DNA of 64,000 nucleotides. Origin: Sphingobacterium lumbrici (GTDB lineage Bacteria; Bacteroidota; Bacteroidia; Sphingobacteriales; Sphingobacteriaceae). Both the position numbers and the translations under genes were made by a program. The notes under the pieces were generated by a model that did no database searches, was not told where the DNA came from, and saw nothing but the letters and a program-made list of their open reading frames with translations. Below, one piece after another: positions 17,169-27,133 of this stretch (positions within the stretch are counted from its first letter, which is position 1; every line of letters begins with the position of its first letter). The stretch is taken from assembly GCF_006476045.1 (NCBI RefSeq), contig NZ_SRZY01000023.1, positions 434,001-498,000 on the forward strand, in the 5' to 3' direction.

Positions 17169-19715
17169 TTAGAAATCAAAATGGAGCGCAATTCGAATTC
17201 GTTCTTTATTGACCCCTGCATGATCGAGGTAATTGAGTCGCTTTATATATTCTACCTTCAGTACTTTAAGAATATTACCGATCCCGATATACCCTTCCCA
17301 ATATGGATCCTTACCCAATACATGAGTTATCGTATTTCCATCTCTATCATTATCAAAATGAACCCCTCCCACACCATTATAAGGATTATTTGACGTCGAC
17401 AAGTTACCATAGAACATTTTCGCGCCAAACACTTCGCGCAACTTTAACTTTTTGATCAGTGGAAGTTTATTAAATATAAACCCCTGTAGCTGGTGATCAT
17501 AGGAAAATTTAAGGAACTGATCGGCTACAAATTCCATATTATTCGTTAGTTCATAGGATATGGTATGACGATCTTTGATTTCCTGCACATTCGGCATTTC
17601 CAAAAGAGGATACGGCAAATCGCCCCAAATCTTACCTACTGAAAAAGTCATATCTCCAAAGCCAAGCTGGTTTAGAAACCATCTTTTGGATACAAAAAAC
17701 CGTAACGCATCGTAATTATATGATGACGTCCAAAAACCTTCCAATCCCTTGTTGTATTGCAAGCTGAAAATTGGATATTTTTCGACAACTGTCGTCCTCC
17801 GGAGGTTACGGTAATAAAACTTTTCGAAAGGTGCCCATCGGAGCGTCAACTGTACATCATTCGTATTGATTCGGTCTAAAAATTGGGTTGTATCTATTGC
17901 TAGCGGAAAACGCAAATCACCTACCGGTACCCGCTGCTGATGGGTCAGGTTTGTAGAAAGGCTGAAATGATTACCAAACTCTACTACATGTCCCAATCGG
18001 TATGCATCGGAGGACAACCATTTTTGTGGTCTATTGGTTCGAAACCCCTGAAAGAAACTATCGCCCTTTAAAAAGCCGATACCTCTACCCGGGTCAAATA
18101 CATCGTGCTGGATGGTGCCCTCGATATAGTGGGCAGGAAAAGTTGCGATAGATTTTCCATTTAGCGATACGGCAGATCTTAAAAAATACTTCCATGCCTC
18201 GTCCCGCGTTCCGTAGGCCAGATATCCCTCCAAATAAACTTTATCTGAAAAAGCCTCTGTCGTACGTCCGCCCAATCTAAAGCGATTGCCTTCTAGATTA
18301 TTCTGATGATATGCGTATTCTAGTGGTCCTAGCTCCACCTTTCCTAATGAATAATAACTTTGTGAAAGCAGGTATCCCAGAGAGAGCAGTGTCTTAAAGG
18401 ATTTCAAGTTGTTGATGCTATCTACATCGTCGTATGTACGCTGCTCGACAGGATTTAAAGCAACTGGGCGATTTTGCGCAACCAGAGAATAGACATCCAA
18501 TTTTGTTTCAATTGGTGCTCCGGCAAACAATCCTTCAGGAAGAGGCATCCTCAAATTATAATCTTCATTGACACTCAGGCGCTCTCCGAATATCACATCG
18601 GTCTTACCTCTTCCAAATAACACCCGTACCAATGCTGTATCCTGTAGCATAATACCATCTTGATCTGGCGAATATGCTAAACGAATATCAAATTCATTTA
18701 TCCAATTGATATTGGTATTTTTGCCTACATGCATGCTGGCTTGTTTCACTGCGTACCTACCATCAAGAGAGACCTGTAGCTCTCCTCTTAGTAGGAGGTC
18801 TGTACTATTACGTGGTTCGAAAGCTAGCCTCACGTAGAGTTCCTTCGGCGTACGAACCGTATCAAGGATATAGTACTTATAGTAAATCTTACCGTTATCG
18901 GCAATCGGACTTAAAAAGAGCTTATTAAGAAAAAATATACTTTCGTCATAGATGTCGACCGACTGAAACAAGTAATTCATATACGACTGCACGTTTGGAT
19001 TATTGATGTAACGTGCATCAAATTCTGTTTTCTCCTGCGCGCGGATAATTTTCTTTTGACGGGAAGGGCTTTGTTGGGAATAGTTGTCCGAGATATTTTC
19101 TTCCATATATAGGGTGAGCAGTTCTTTGCCAGCCACTACGGAGGTGTCAATATTCCGAAAGAAAAAACTCAAGCTTCCGAGACTGTTTCTGGTTGAACTT
19201 GGCGGATCAACCAATCCAAATTTTATTTTTTCATACTGCTTAAAGTATAGACTATCCCTACTCGAAAGTCTGTTTCGTCCTTTATTCTGGATCACCAGAT
19301 CAATAAGTTCAACGGCGGAATTATTTCTATTGGAATACTTTCTTTTTCGGAATATATCGACCGCTTCAATTTCGTTTTGATCGGGTTTCAAGTACAGAGT
19401 CAATAAAGAGTCCTGCGGATAAATAGGAACTTCGCGTGATAAATAGCCGAGCGCCTTAATCATGACTATCAACTCGGAAGAAGAATCGAATGGGATCGAA
19501 AACTGTCCCGAAGCATCAGTGGACGTACCTAAGGTACTTCCTTTCACGACAATACTTACTCCCGAAATCGGCCTGTGCGACTCTTCATCTATCACCTGAC
19601 CTTTAAAAATAGATTGAGCCAATGCAGAGATGATTGTGAACTTCACAATGACTCCTATAAGAAACATACGTAATAGCAACAATTTTCCTTCTCTGCGCAT
19701 AACAACCTTGGTCAA
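17169..19715 (-). CDS. DUF5686 / carboxypeptidase-like regulatory domain outer-membrane protein
   Basis: 848 residues. After a signal peptide (MFLIGVIVKFTIISALAQ) comes a carboxypeptidase-D regulatory-like domain (SIFKGQVIDEESHRPISGVS...VVKGSTLGTSTDASGQF shifted onward), then the long DUF5686 region, rich in alternating beta strands and ending in an aromatic residue (IALHFDF), as outer-membrane barrels do. Such proteins are common in Bacteroidota and their function is unknown. Several start codons are possible (19715, 19700, 19667). A TTTG-N18-TATCTTTA promoter-like pair lies at 19719-19748 on the minus strand. It is transcribed alone. Confidence 0.83.
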   Translation of the reverse strand: MTKVVMRREGKLLLLRMFLIGVIVKFTIISALAQSIFKGQVIDEESHRPISGVSIVVKGSTLGTSTDASGQFSIPFDSSSELIVMIKALGYLSREVPIYPQDSLLTLYLKPDQNEIEAVDIFRKRKYSNRNNSAVELIDLVIQNKGRNRLSSRDSLYFKQYEKIKFGLVDPPSSTRNSLGSLSFFFRNIDTSVVAGKELLTLYMEENISDNYSQQSPSRQKKIIRAQEKTEFDARYINNPNVQSYMNYLFQSVDIYDESIFFLNKLFLSPIADNGKIYYKYYILDTVRTPKELYVRLAFEPRNSTDLLLRGELQVSLDGRYAVKQASMHVGKNTNINWINEFDIRLAYSPDQDGIMLQDTALVRVLFGRGKTDVIFGERLSVNEDYNLRMPLPEGLFAGAPIETKLDVYSLVAQNRPVALNPVEQRTYDDVDSINNLKSFKTLLSLGYLLSQSYYSLGKVELGPLEYAYHQNNLEGNRFRLGGRTTEAFSDKVYLEGYLAYGTRDEAWKYFLRSAVSLNGKSIATFPAHYIEGTIQHDVFDPGRGIGFLKGDSFFQGFRTNRPQKWLSSDAYRLGHVVEFGNHFSLSTNLTHQQRVPVGDLRFPLAIDTTQFLDRINTNDVQLTLRWAPFEKFYYRNLRRTTVVEKYPIFSLQYNKGLEGFWTSSYNYDALRFFVSKRWFLNQLGFGDMTFSVGKIWGDLPYPLLEMPNVQEIKDRHTISYELTNNMEFVADQFLKFSYDHQLQGFIFNKLPLIKKLKLREVFGAKMFYGNLSTSNNPYNGVGGVHFDNDRDGNTITHVLGKDPYWEGYIGIGNILKVLKVEYIKRLNYLDHAGVNKERIRIALHFDF

Positions 19716-19762
19716 TTATAAAGATACAATTTGTAGATAACGTTCAAAATTTAATGCAAGAA

Positions 19763-19794
19763 AAAAGAGGTTTTTCTAGCGAAAAACCTCTTTT
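19763..19794 (-). terminator. Terminator of the nuo operon
   Basis: AAAAGAGGTTTTT (19763-19775) pairs with AAAAACCTCTTTT (19782-19794) around a 6-base loop. On the minus strand it is followed by a T-rich tract. It lies 20 bases after nuoN, the last gene. Confidence 0.85.
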
Positions 19795-19814
19795 ACCATA
19801 ACTAATTATTTCTT

Positions 19815-21200
19815 TTACAGTATGCTCAAGATACAATCCGGATACAGTCCTATTAAAATGGTAACTAGCGTGGCAATGATAAAAACGATTTTAAAGTTCA
19901 GCGGTACACTTACCTCCACAGCTCCTTCATCCGCAGACTTGAAATACATGTGCACCACAACCCGCAGATAATAAAAAACACCTATCGCCGCATTAATGGC
20001 CGCAAGGATCAACAGCGTAATTTTATAATCCTGCATGACAGTATGAAACATCATAAACTTTCCAATAAATCCCGCTGTAAGGGGAATACCTGCCAACGAA
20101 AGCATGGCTATAGTAATTGCAATGGCCAATAACGGATTTGTCTTTCCCAATTCGTTAAATGCAATAAATTGATCCGATCCATGTGCTCGCTTTACCAATA
20201 TCAACCCTCCAAAAGCGGTTACAGAAGCTAACGAATAAGCAATCGCGTAGGTAAAGATGCCTGAGGCAGAATCTGCTCCTATTGCGACAATAGCAAACAA
20301 CATATAACCGGCATGTGCTATACTCGAATAAGCCAGCATACGCTTAAAGCTGGTTTGCATCAACGCACTGATATTACCCATAAATAAGGTAATAATCACG
20401 ATAACGAGTAGAACCGGTGTCCAATAATCATGTAAGGGAACAAATACATAGCTGAATAGGCGCAAGAAACCAGCGAAGGAAGCTACTTTCACGACCGTAC
20501 TCATGTAACTTGTAATCAATATGGGAGCCCCATCGTATACATCCGGTGTCCAAAAATGAAATGGTGCTGCACCTATTTTAAAACATAAGCCGACCAAGAG
20601 CAGCAATATCCCACCATAGAACAATGGAGAGATCGTCTGCGGATTACCGATCACATAGTCTTTCACTCCGGTAATATCGAATGTTCCAGTCGCCCCATAT
20701 AATAGGGTAATTCCGAACAATAAAAAGCCTGTAGAGAAGGCTCCCATTAGGAAGTATTTTAAAGCCGCTTCATTCGAGTTGAAATCGGTTTTTCGTATAC
20801 CCACCAATATATAAAGTGCAACTGACATGATTTCTATTCCAACAAAAAGCATCGCAAAATTATGGTAGGAATTGACCAACAATGCACCCGTCAGCGAGAA
20901 CAGTATTAATGTATAATACTCAGCAACATTACTACTAATAGCCCTAAAATATTCTTTGGAAAGCAGTAATATCAATCCAGTAATGACAATACAAAGGATA
21001 GAAAACGACAGCGCAAGGTTGTCAAACACCACCATTCCATGATATATAGGCGTAGCGCCTGTGTCCCATGCAGCTATTTCAAAACCCAGCGCCACTACTA
21101 ACCCGAGCAATGTCACGGGCAATAAAGCATTCTTGGCTTTATACAGCCCTAAATACAATACTAATATTCCTAATAAAGACAGCGTTATAATCGCACCCAT
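19815..21200 (-). CDS. nuoN: NADH-quinone oxidoreductase subunit N
   Basis: A 461-residue membrane subunit of complex I, one of the three antiporter-like proton channels. It has about 14 hydrophobic segments and the family segments YFLMGAFSTGFLLFGITLLYG, KIGAAPFHFWTPDVYDGAP and MLAYSSIAHAGYMLFA, where the charged residues of the half-channels sit. Length is typical. Last gene of the 14-gene operon, 29 bases after nuoM and followed by a terminator. Confidence 0.96.
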   Translation of the reverse strand: MGAIITLSLLGILVLYLGLYKAKNALLPVTLLGLVVALGFEIAAWDTGATPIYHGMVVFDNLALSFSILCIVITGLILLLSKEYFRAISSNVAEYYTLILFSLTGALLVNSYHNFAMLFVGIEIMSVALYILVGIRKTDFNSNEAALKYFLMGAFSTGFLLFGITLLYGATGTFDITGVKDYVIGNPQTISPLFYGGILLLLVGLCFKIGAAPFHFWTPDVYDGAPILITSYMSTVVKVASFAGFLRLFSYVFVPLHDYWTPVLLVIVIITLFMGNISALMQTSFKRMLAYSSIAHAGYMLFAIVAIGADSASGIFTYAIAYSLASVTAFGGLILVKRAHGSDQFIAFNELGKTNPLLAIAITIAMLSLAGIPLTAGFIGKFMMFHTVMQDYKITLLILAAINAAIGVFYYLRVVVHMYFKSADEGAVEVSVPLNFKIVFIIATLVTILIGLYPDCILSIL

Positions 21201-21229
21201 AATTCTTTTCTTATATAATATTCGCTATA

Positions 21230-22675
21230 TTAAAATTTAACCTCTTGTAATATTTGCAAGACGGAAGCCTCAGATAACTGCAATAATCCGTTCGGAAATA
21301 TCCCCAAATACACAATAAGGATTGATATAATCGTGAGCAAGACAAGCTCGTGACCTTTTATGTCGACGACACCCGCTTGTTGTTCCGCTAACTCACCCAA
21401 CATGGTTCGCTGATACAACCGCAACATGTAAACGGCTCCCAATATCAACGTGAGCCCACCAAAGACGGCAAACCATACACCATAGTCAAAAATACCTTTG
21501 AGTAACAAAAACTCACCGACAAAGCCATTGGTTAATGGCAACCCTACTGCTCCCATTATGATAATCAGGAAAAAGACGGCCAATTTTGGCATATTGTTCG
21601 CAAGCCCGCCGAGATCACGTAATGATCGGGTTTGCGTCTTTCTTTCTATAATATCAATTACAAAAAATAATCCGATGACACTGATACCGTGATTTACCAT
21701 CTGCATCATCGCACCTTGCAGACCTTCTTGATTCCAGGCAAATACACCTGCACTGATCAGTCCGACGTGTGCAATAGACGAATAAGCAATAAGCCGTTTG
21801 GCATCCCGCTGTTTGAATGCAATGATAGAGGCGTACACAATACCGATCACGCATAAGATCAATGCGAGCTGACCGTATGCTGCTACGCCAAGAGGTGCAA
21901 TCGGAATCAGCCAACGGATCAATCCATAAACACCCATTTTCAGCATAATACCAGCCAATAACATCGTGCCTGCAGCGGGCGCATGGGTATAGGTATCCGG
22001 TTGCCAGGTATGGAACGGAAAGATAGGAATCTTAATAGCGAAAGCTAAGAAAAAGGCCCAAAATATCCATCTTTGCGTAGGATCGGCTAAGGCTAATCCA
22101 GTAAAAGAAGTCCATTCAAAATCATTATTTGGTGTTTGATGATATAAATAGATTATAGCGACCAACATAAATATACTTCCCAGGAAAGTATATACAAAAA
22201 ATTTAAGGTTGACCCTTATGCGATCACCGTCTCCCCATAGTGCACAAATAAAATAGATCGGAATCAGTGCAATTTCCCATCCGACATAAAATGTAAATGC
22301 ATCCAGGGCAGTAAATACCAATAGCAACCCAGCCTGCATAAAAGCGACCAAGGCATAGAAATTGCCTTTTAAGGATCTACCAAAGGTCGAAAGTACGATG
22401 AGCGGAATCAAACCATTTGTCAGTAAAACAAGAGGCAGGCTAATACCATCTATTCCAATATGAAAATGAATACCCAAGCTCTTTATCCACGGGAAGGATT
22501 GCTCAAATTGGATCGCTCCCTCGGGGACAAACTGGCATAAGAAGGGTATTGTCAATAGGAACTGTGTTAACGACAAACCAAGCGCTGCCCACTTTGAAAT
22601 CGTCGTCGATTTCATAAAGGCTAAAACCAGTGCGCTAATTATAGGTAATATCAGTAGTATAAAAAGGTTATCCAT
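21230..22675 (-). CDS. nuoM: NADH-quinone oxidoreductase subunit M
   Basis: A 481-residue antiporter-like subunit of complex I. Visible are the glutamate-bearing YVGWEIALIPIYFICALWG, the lysine region AFAIKIPIFPFHTWQPDTYT and KRLIAYSSIAHVGLISAGVF, which is diagnostic of NuoM/NuoL/NuoN. It lies between nuoL and nuoN with gaps of about 20-30 bases, consistent with co-transcription. Confidence 0.96.
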   Translation of the reverse strand: MDNLFILLILPIISALVLAFMKSTTISKWAALGLSLTQFLLTIPFLCQFVPEGAIQFEQSFPWIKSLGIHFHIGIDGISLPLVLLTNGLIPLIVLSTFGRSLKGNFYALVAFMQAGLLLVFTALDAFTFYVGWEIALIPIYFICALWGDGDRIRVNLKFFVYTFLGSIFMLVAIIYLYHQTPNNDFEWTSFTGLALADPTQRWIFWAFFLAFAIKIPIFPFHTWQPDTYTHAPAAGTMLLAGIMLKMGVYGLIRWLIPIAPLGVAAYGQLALILCVIGIVYASIIAFKQRDAKRLIAYSSIAHVGLISAGVFAWNQEGLQGAMMQMVNHGISVIGLFFVIDIIERKTQTRSLRDLGGLANNMPKLAVFFLIIIMGAVGLPLTNGFVGEFLLLKGIFDYGVWFAVFGGLTLILGAVYMLRLYQRTMLGELAEQQAGVVDIKGHELVLLTIISILIVYLGIFPNGLLQLSEASVLQILQEVKF

Positions 22676-22697
22676 TGATTACTTCAATTATTATAAA

Positions 22698-24617
22698 CTA
22701 TAGGTTTAATAATCCGTACAACATAATAGCGATCACACCGATTACCATCATGAAAATATAAAATCCAACATGCCCGCTCTGCAATTGCCTTATACCTCTA
22801 CCCGAAACAATAAAGAAATTTCCCAGACCATTTACCAAGCCATCAATTGCTTCACGATCAACAACTTTATAAAAGAACTTGGATAAGGCGTACAATGGCC
22901 GTACAATGAGAGCATCGTAAATTTCATCGATGTAAAATTTGCGGTAAGACAAGTTGTACAATGGGCTCTGTTGCTGTCCATCTTCTTGAGGTATATCCGC
23001 ACGTTTTACATACTTTGAATAGGCAACGAAAGCCATGATAAGAGCCGCTAAGGACGAAATACCCATTAAGATATACTCTGTTGTATGATCCAAATGGAAC
23101 GGCTGTGCTACAGCTTGGCTATCCGCAAATACCGGAGTCAGGAAGTTGGCAAGCCAATGACTGCCGTGCAACGCTTCAGGAACATTCAAAAAGCCACCTA
23201 CCACAGCCAACAAAGCAAGAATAACTAGCGGAACCGTCATTTGCCAAGGCGACTCATGCAGGTGATGGCGCTGTTCTTCTGTACCTCTGAATTTGCCAAA
23301 GAAGGTTAAATACAGTAGTCTGAACATATAGAAAGCCGTGCAGAGTGCTGCAAGGAATCCTACTCCCCAAAATATGGGATTGTGCACAAAAGCATAGGCC
23401 AATATTTCGTCTTTGGAAAAGAAGCCTGATAACGGAGGTATACCGGCTATGGCGATGGTACCTATCAGCATGGTAGCATACGTAATGGGCAGCGATTTTT
23501 TCAATCCCCCCATCCTACGCATGTCCTGCTCGTTACTCATAGCGTGGATTACAGAACCTGCACCTAAGAATAATAATGCTTTAAAGAACGCATGTGTTAA
23601 AACATGGAAAAAAGCACCTGTAAATGCACCTACTCCCAATCCTAAAAACATATATCCCAACTGGGAGACGGTCGAATAAGCCAATACCTTTTTGATGTCA
23701 TTTTGTGTGATAGCGATCAATGCTGCCAATAATGCGGTACAAACACCAATAACGGCGATGATCTGCATAGTTACGGGGGATAAGGTAAACATGATATTTG
23801 ATCGCGCGATCATGTATATCCCTGCGGTAACCATCGTAGCGGCATGAATCAACGCAGAGACCGGAGTCGGACCCGCCATCGCATCAGGAAGCCAGGTAAA
23901 TAGTGGGATCTGTGCGGATTTTCCGGTAGCTGCTATGAATAGCAATAACGTAATCACCAGCAAGGTCGAATCACCAGATGACATCTGTGCTGCCTGCCCT
24001 AATACCGTACTGAATTCCAACGAACCAAATGTGGCAATAATAAAGAATACCGCAATCAGAAAACCAAGATCTCCTATCCTGTTCATAACGAAAGCTTTCT
24101 TAGCTGCAGAAGCATAACTTGAATTTTTATACCAAAAGCCGATAAGCAGGTACGAACACAATCCTACGCCTTCCCATCCAATAAACATAACCAGATAATT
24201 GGATCCAAGTACAAGCAATAGCATGAAAAAGACAAATAGATTCAAGTAAGCAAAAAACTTCCCAAATCCGGCATCGTGTGCCATATAACTTATCGAATAC
24301 AGATGAATCAAAAATCCTATCCCTGTGACGATAAGCAGCATAATGGCACTTAGTGGATCAACGAGGAACGACAGGGAAAAGTTAAGCGAACCTACACTGA
24401 TCCAATCGAACAGATGGTAGGTGAATACGCCTGTTTCTCCTGCTTGGCGGGCTGCATTTACTTCACCAAATAAAGCACAGCTAATCACGAATGAAACCAG
24501 GATAGCACCACTACCGATTATCCCGATTACCGGTTTAGGTAACAGGTTTCGTCCCAGTCCATTTATTATAAATCCTACTAAAGCGCTTAACGGCACTAAC
24601 CAAACTAATTCTATCAT
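22698..24617 (-). CDS. nuoL: NADH-quinone oxidoreductase subunit L
   Basis: A 639-residue antiporter-like subunit that also carries the long lateral helix of complex I at its C-terminus. Signatures: FIGWEGVGLCSYLLIGFWY, GKSAQIPLFTWLPDAMAGPT, PVSALIHAATMVTAGIYMIA and KKVLAYSTVSQLGYMFLGL. The C-terminal quarter is charged then hydrophobic (YNLSYRKFYIDEIYDALIV...), as expected for the helix HL and its anchor. Full length. Confidence 0.97.
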   Translation of the reverse strand: MIELVWLVPLSALVGFIINGLGRNLLPKPVIGIIGSGAILVSFVISCALFGEVNAARQAGETGVFTYHLFDWISVGSLNFSLSFLVDPLSAIMLLIVTGIGFLIHLYSISYMAHDAGFGKFFAYLNLFVFFMLLLVLGSNYLVMFIGWEGVGLCSYLLIGFWYKNSSYASAAKKAFVMNRIGDLGFLIAVFFIIATFGSLEFSTVLGQAAQMSSGDSTLLVITLLLFIAATGKSAQIPLFTWLPDAMAGPTPVSALIHAATMVTAGIYMIARSNIMFTLSPVTMQIIAVIGVCTALLAALIAITQNDIKKVLAYSTVSQLGYMFLGLGVGAFTGAFFHVLTHAFFKALLFLGAGSVIHAMSNEQDMRRMGGLKKSLPITYATMLIGTIAIAGIPPLSGFFSKDEILAYAFVHNPIFWGVGFLAALCTAFYMFRLLYLTFFGKFRGTEEQRHHLHESPWQMTVPLVILALLAVVGGFLNVPEALHGSHWLANFLTPVFADSQAVAQPFHLDHTTEYILMGISSLAALIMAFVAYSKYVKRADIPQEDGQQQSPLYNLSYRKFYIDEIYDALIVRPLYALSKFFYKVVDREAIDGLVNGLGNFFIVSGRGIRQLQSGHVGFYIFMMVIGVIAIMLYGLLNL

Positions 24618-24639
24618 ATTATACGGGTATGCTTAATTA

Positions 24640-24969
24640 TTACCAACGTAGTTTACTTAATGATTCTATATCTACAGATTTTGTATTGCGGTACACCATG
24701 ATCACTATGGCAAGCCCTACCGCGACTTCCGCTGCAGCCAGTGCCATGACGAAAAATACAAACACTTGACCGCTTGCATCGCCTCGATAAGCGGAGAACG
24801 CTGCCAACAGGAGGTTTACGGAATTTAACATCAACTCGACACACATCATAATAATAATGACGTTACGACGAATCAATACGCCAATGACACCTATAGAAAA
24901 TATAACACTACAAAAAATCAAATAATGATTTAATGGTATTCCTTGTATATGTTGAATGACACTATCCAT
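24640..24969 (-). CDS. nuoK: NADH-quinone oxidoreductase subunit K
   Basis: 109 residues with three membrane helices. It carries the two conserved glutamates of the proton path in IMMCVELMLNSVNLLL and AAAEVAVGLAIVIMVYR. The start overlaps the end of nuoJ by 8 bases, suggesting translational coupling. Confidence 0.95.
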   Translation of the reverse strand: MDSVIQHIQGIPLNHYLIFCSVIFSIGVIGVLIRRNVIIIMMCVELMLNSVNLLLAAFSAYRGDASGQVFVFFVMALAAAEVAVGLAIVIMVYRNTKSVDIESLSKLRW

Positions 24970-25465
24970 TAGATTCTTTTGTTTCTTTTTTAGCTAATAA
25001 AACGGCTCCGATCATTGCGGTCAATAGTAAAAGGGATGATAATTCGAATGGCAGTAGAAACTCATCGAATAAGACTTTACCCAGATTCTGCACCAAACCT
25101 ACATCTGTATTGCCGGTCACATAGTCATTATTGACTTCAATCACACGAAAAGCGCCTAAAAGTGTTGCCAGTAAACACATCCCCGCGATAGCACCCATAA
25201 TTTTGACCAAATTGGATCTCATGGGTTCGGTTTCCTTATTGAGGTTCAAGAGCATGAGGACAAAAAGGAAAAGTACCATGATAGCGCCCATATAAACGAT
25301 GAAATTTACAACGGCTAAGAACTGGGCATTCAACAGGATGTAATGCACCGTAAATGTAAAAAATGTAATAACGAGATATAGTACACTATGTACCGGATTC
25401 TTTGCGAAGATGGTCATCAATGCAAAAAATATAGACAAAAATGCGACAAAGTAAAATATGGACAT
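24962..25465 (-). CDS. nuoJ: NADH-quinone oxidoreductase subunit J
   Basis: 167 residues, five membrane segments. It carries the NuoJ pattern NPVHSVLYLVITFFTFTVHY and FLAVVNFIVYMGAIMVLFLF, including the conserved tyrosine of helix 3. It begins one base after the nuoI stop region and overlaps nuoK at its 3' end. Confidence 0.94.
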   Translation of the reverse strand: MSIFYFVAFLSIFFALMTIFAKNPVHSVLYLVITFFTFTVHYILLNAQFLAVVNFIVYMGAIMVLFLFVLMLLNLNKETEPMRSNLVKIMGAIAGMCLLATLLGAFRVIEVNNDYVTGNTDVGLVQNLGKVLFDEFLLPFELSSLLLLTAMIGAVLLAKKETKESNG

Positions 25466-25466
25466 C

Positions 25467-25991
25467 TTATAATGATTTTTGCTGTGTTAACTGTACCAAA
25501 TTTATTTTTGGCTCGACCAACTTATCCTTACCGTAAATAAAATCCTTGCGTAGATAATCTGCAGTAACATGGGAACCATCCAGGTAAATCGCTTCTTTAG
25601 GACAGGCCTCTTCACACAATCCGCAGAAGATACAGCGCAACATATTAATTTCATAAACGGAAGCGTATTTCTCCTCGCGGTAAAGATGCTCTTCGTCTTT
25701 TTGGCGTTCTGCTGCTATCATTGTAATGGCCTCTGCAGGACATGACAATGCGCATAATCCACAGGCGGTACAACGTTCGCGACCTTCCTCATCCCGTTTG
25801 AGCGAGTGCTGCCCACGGAAATTTTTTGAATAGGGCCGGATTTGTTCCGGGTATTTTATCGTAGGAATCTTCTTGAAGAAATGCTTCAAGGTGATACTAA
25901 GCCCTTTCGCGATGGCAGGTAAATATATACGCTCCCAAAAGTTCATTGGCTTTTGTTCTAATACTTTTTTTCTATTGCTTAATGATTGCAT
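25467..25991 (-). CDS. nuoI: NADH-quinone oxidoreductase subunit I (two 4Fe-4S clusters)
   Basis: 174 residues. Two ferredoxin motifs carry clusters N6a and N6b: CTACGLCALSCPAEAI and CIFCGLCEEACPKEAI, about 44 residues apart. It passes electrons from the peripheral arm toward NuoB. An alternative start at MNFWERIYLPAIAKG (residue 16) is possible. The 91-base gap between nuoH and this gene is the largest in the operon apart from that after nuoA, and it holds a long hairpin. Confidence 0.95.
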   Translation of the reverse strand: MQSLSNRKKVLEQKPMNFWERIYLPAIAKGLSITLKHFFKKIPTIKYPEQIRPYSKNFRGQHSLKRDEEGRERCTACGLCALSCPAEAITMIAAERQKDEEHLYREEKYASVYEINMLRCIFCGLCEEACPKEAIYLDGSHVTADYLRKDFIYGKDKLVEPKINLVQLTQQKSL

Positions 25992-26007
25992 AGCTTTATT
26001 TTTTTGT

Positions 26008-26077
26008 TAGAGGGCTAGAAGGTTAAAGGGCTAAGAGGTTAAAAGGTCTTTCTAACTTCTCACCTTCTAGCTCTCTA
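26008..26077. repeat. Long hairpin in the nuoI-nuoH gap
   Basis: TAGAGGGCTAGAAGGT (26008-26023) pairs with ACCTTCTAGCTCTCTA (26062-26077): 16 bp with one G-U. The loop continues as a weaker stem (AGAGGTTA with TAACTTCT). The 5' arm also contains tandem variants of GGTTAAAGGGCTAAGA. No T-tract follows in the direction of the operon, so it is not a terminator. Confidence 0.65.
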
Positions 26078-26082
26078 TCCTT

Positions 26083-27120
26083 CTAAAAATACGTATCCTT
26101 TAATATGGTAATTATTCCCGTCAATACAATATTGGCTATGGCCAATGGAATCAGCATTTTCCATCCTAGTTTCATCAACTGATCGTAGCGAAAACGTGGC
26201 AATGTCCAACGAATCCACATGAAAAAGAAGATAAAAGCAAATATCTTCGTGAAAAACACCAAGACACCTATAATCGTGATCCAGTTTTCTGACAGTCCCA
26301 ACTCATACATGAACGGGAAGTTATACCCACCAAAATACAATGCAGCCATCAGTGCTGATGAAACAAACATATTGATGTACTCGGAGAACATGTAAAGACC
26401 CAATTTCATAGACGAATATTCGGTATGGTATCCGCCAATCAGTTCCGTCTCACATTCGGGCAGGTCAAAAGGCACCCGATTACATTCTGCAAATGCACAG
26501 GTCATGAAAATAAGGAATCCTAAGGGCTGTACCCAGATATTCCAATTGACAAAACCAGACTGTTGCGATACGATATCACCTATGGATAACGACCCCGTAA
26601 CCATCAATAAGGCGATCAGGGATAATCCCATTCCTATTTCATAACTGATACTTTGTGACGCTGCACGAATAGCTCCCATCAACGAGAACTTATTGTTAGA
26701 CGCCCATCCTCCAATCATAATACCATATACACCCAATGCGATCACACCGAATATATATAATACACCTACGTTGATATCAGCCACCTGCAGGGAAACCACA
26801 CGGTCTCCTATAGTTAGATTCTGCCCCCAAGGGATTACAGCGGAACTAATACATGCAGTAATGATAGCAAGTGTTGGTCCGATAATAAATAAAGGCTTAT
26901 GTGCTCCAGCCGGAATAATCTCTTCTTTGAAAAAGAATTTTCCTCCATCACAGAGCGGTTGCAAAAGTCCAAACAGGCCGGCACGATCTGGCCCGTAACG
27001 ATCTTGCATAAACCCAGCGATCTTACGTTCTGCCAGAGTAGAATACATCGCAATTACCAACGAAATGGTAAAAATGATGACAACCAATATTAATTTTTCT
27101 AAAATAAAAGCTCCTTCCAT
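26083..27120 (-). CDS. nuoH: NADH-quinone oxidoreductase subunit H
   Basis: A 345-residue membrane subunit at the quinone site, linking the arm to the membrane domain. It has the family motif STLAERKIAGFMQDRYGPDR, then GLLQPLCDGGKFFFKEEIIP, and the acidic loop AECNRVPFDLPECETELIGG that lines the quinone/proton entry. About eight hydrophobic segments. Full length. Confidence 0.96.
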   Translation of the reverse strand: MEGAFILEKLILVVIIFTISLVIAMYSTLAERKIAGFMQDRYGPDRAGLFGLLQPLCDGGKFFFKEEIIPAGAHKPLFIIGPTLAIITACISSAVIPWGQNLTIGDRVVSLQVADINVGVLYIFGVIALGVYGIMIGGWASNNKFSLMGAIRAASQSISYEIGMGLSLIALLMVTGSLSIGDIVSQQSGFVNWNIWVQPLGFLIFMTCAFAECNRVPFDLPECETELIGGYHTEYSSMKLGLYMFSEYINMFVSSALMAALYFGGYNFPFMYELGLSENWITIIGVLVFFTKIFAFIFFFMWIRWTLPRFRYDQLMKLGWKMLIPLAIANIVLTGIITILKDTYF

Positions 27121-27133
27121 TGCGTGCCTGTAC

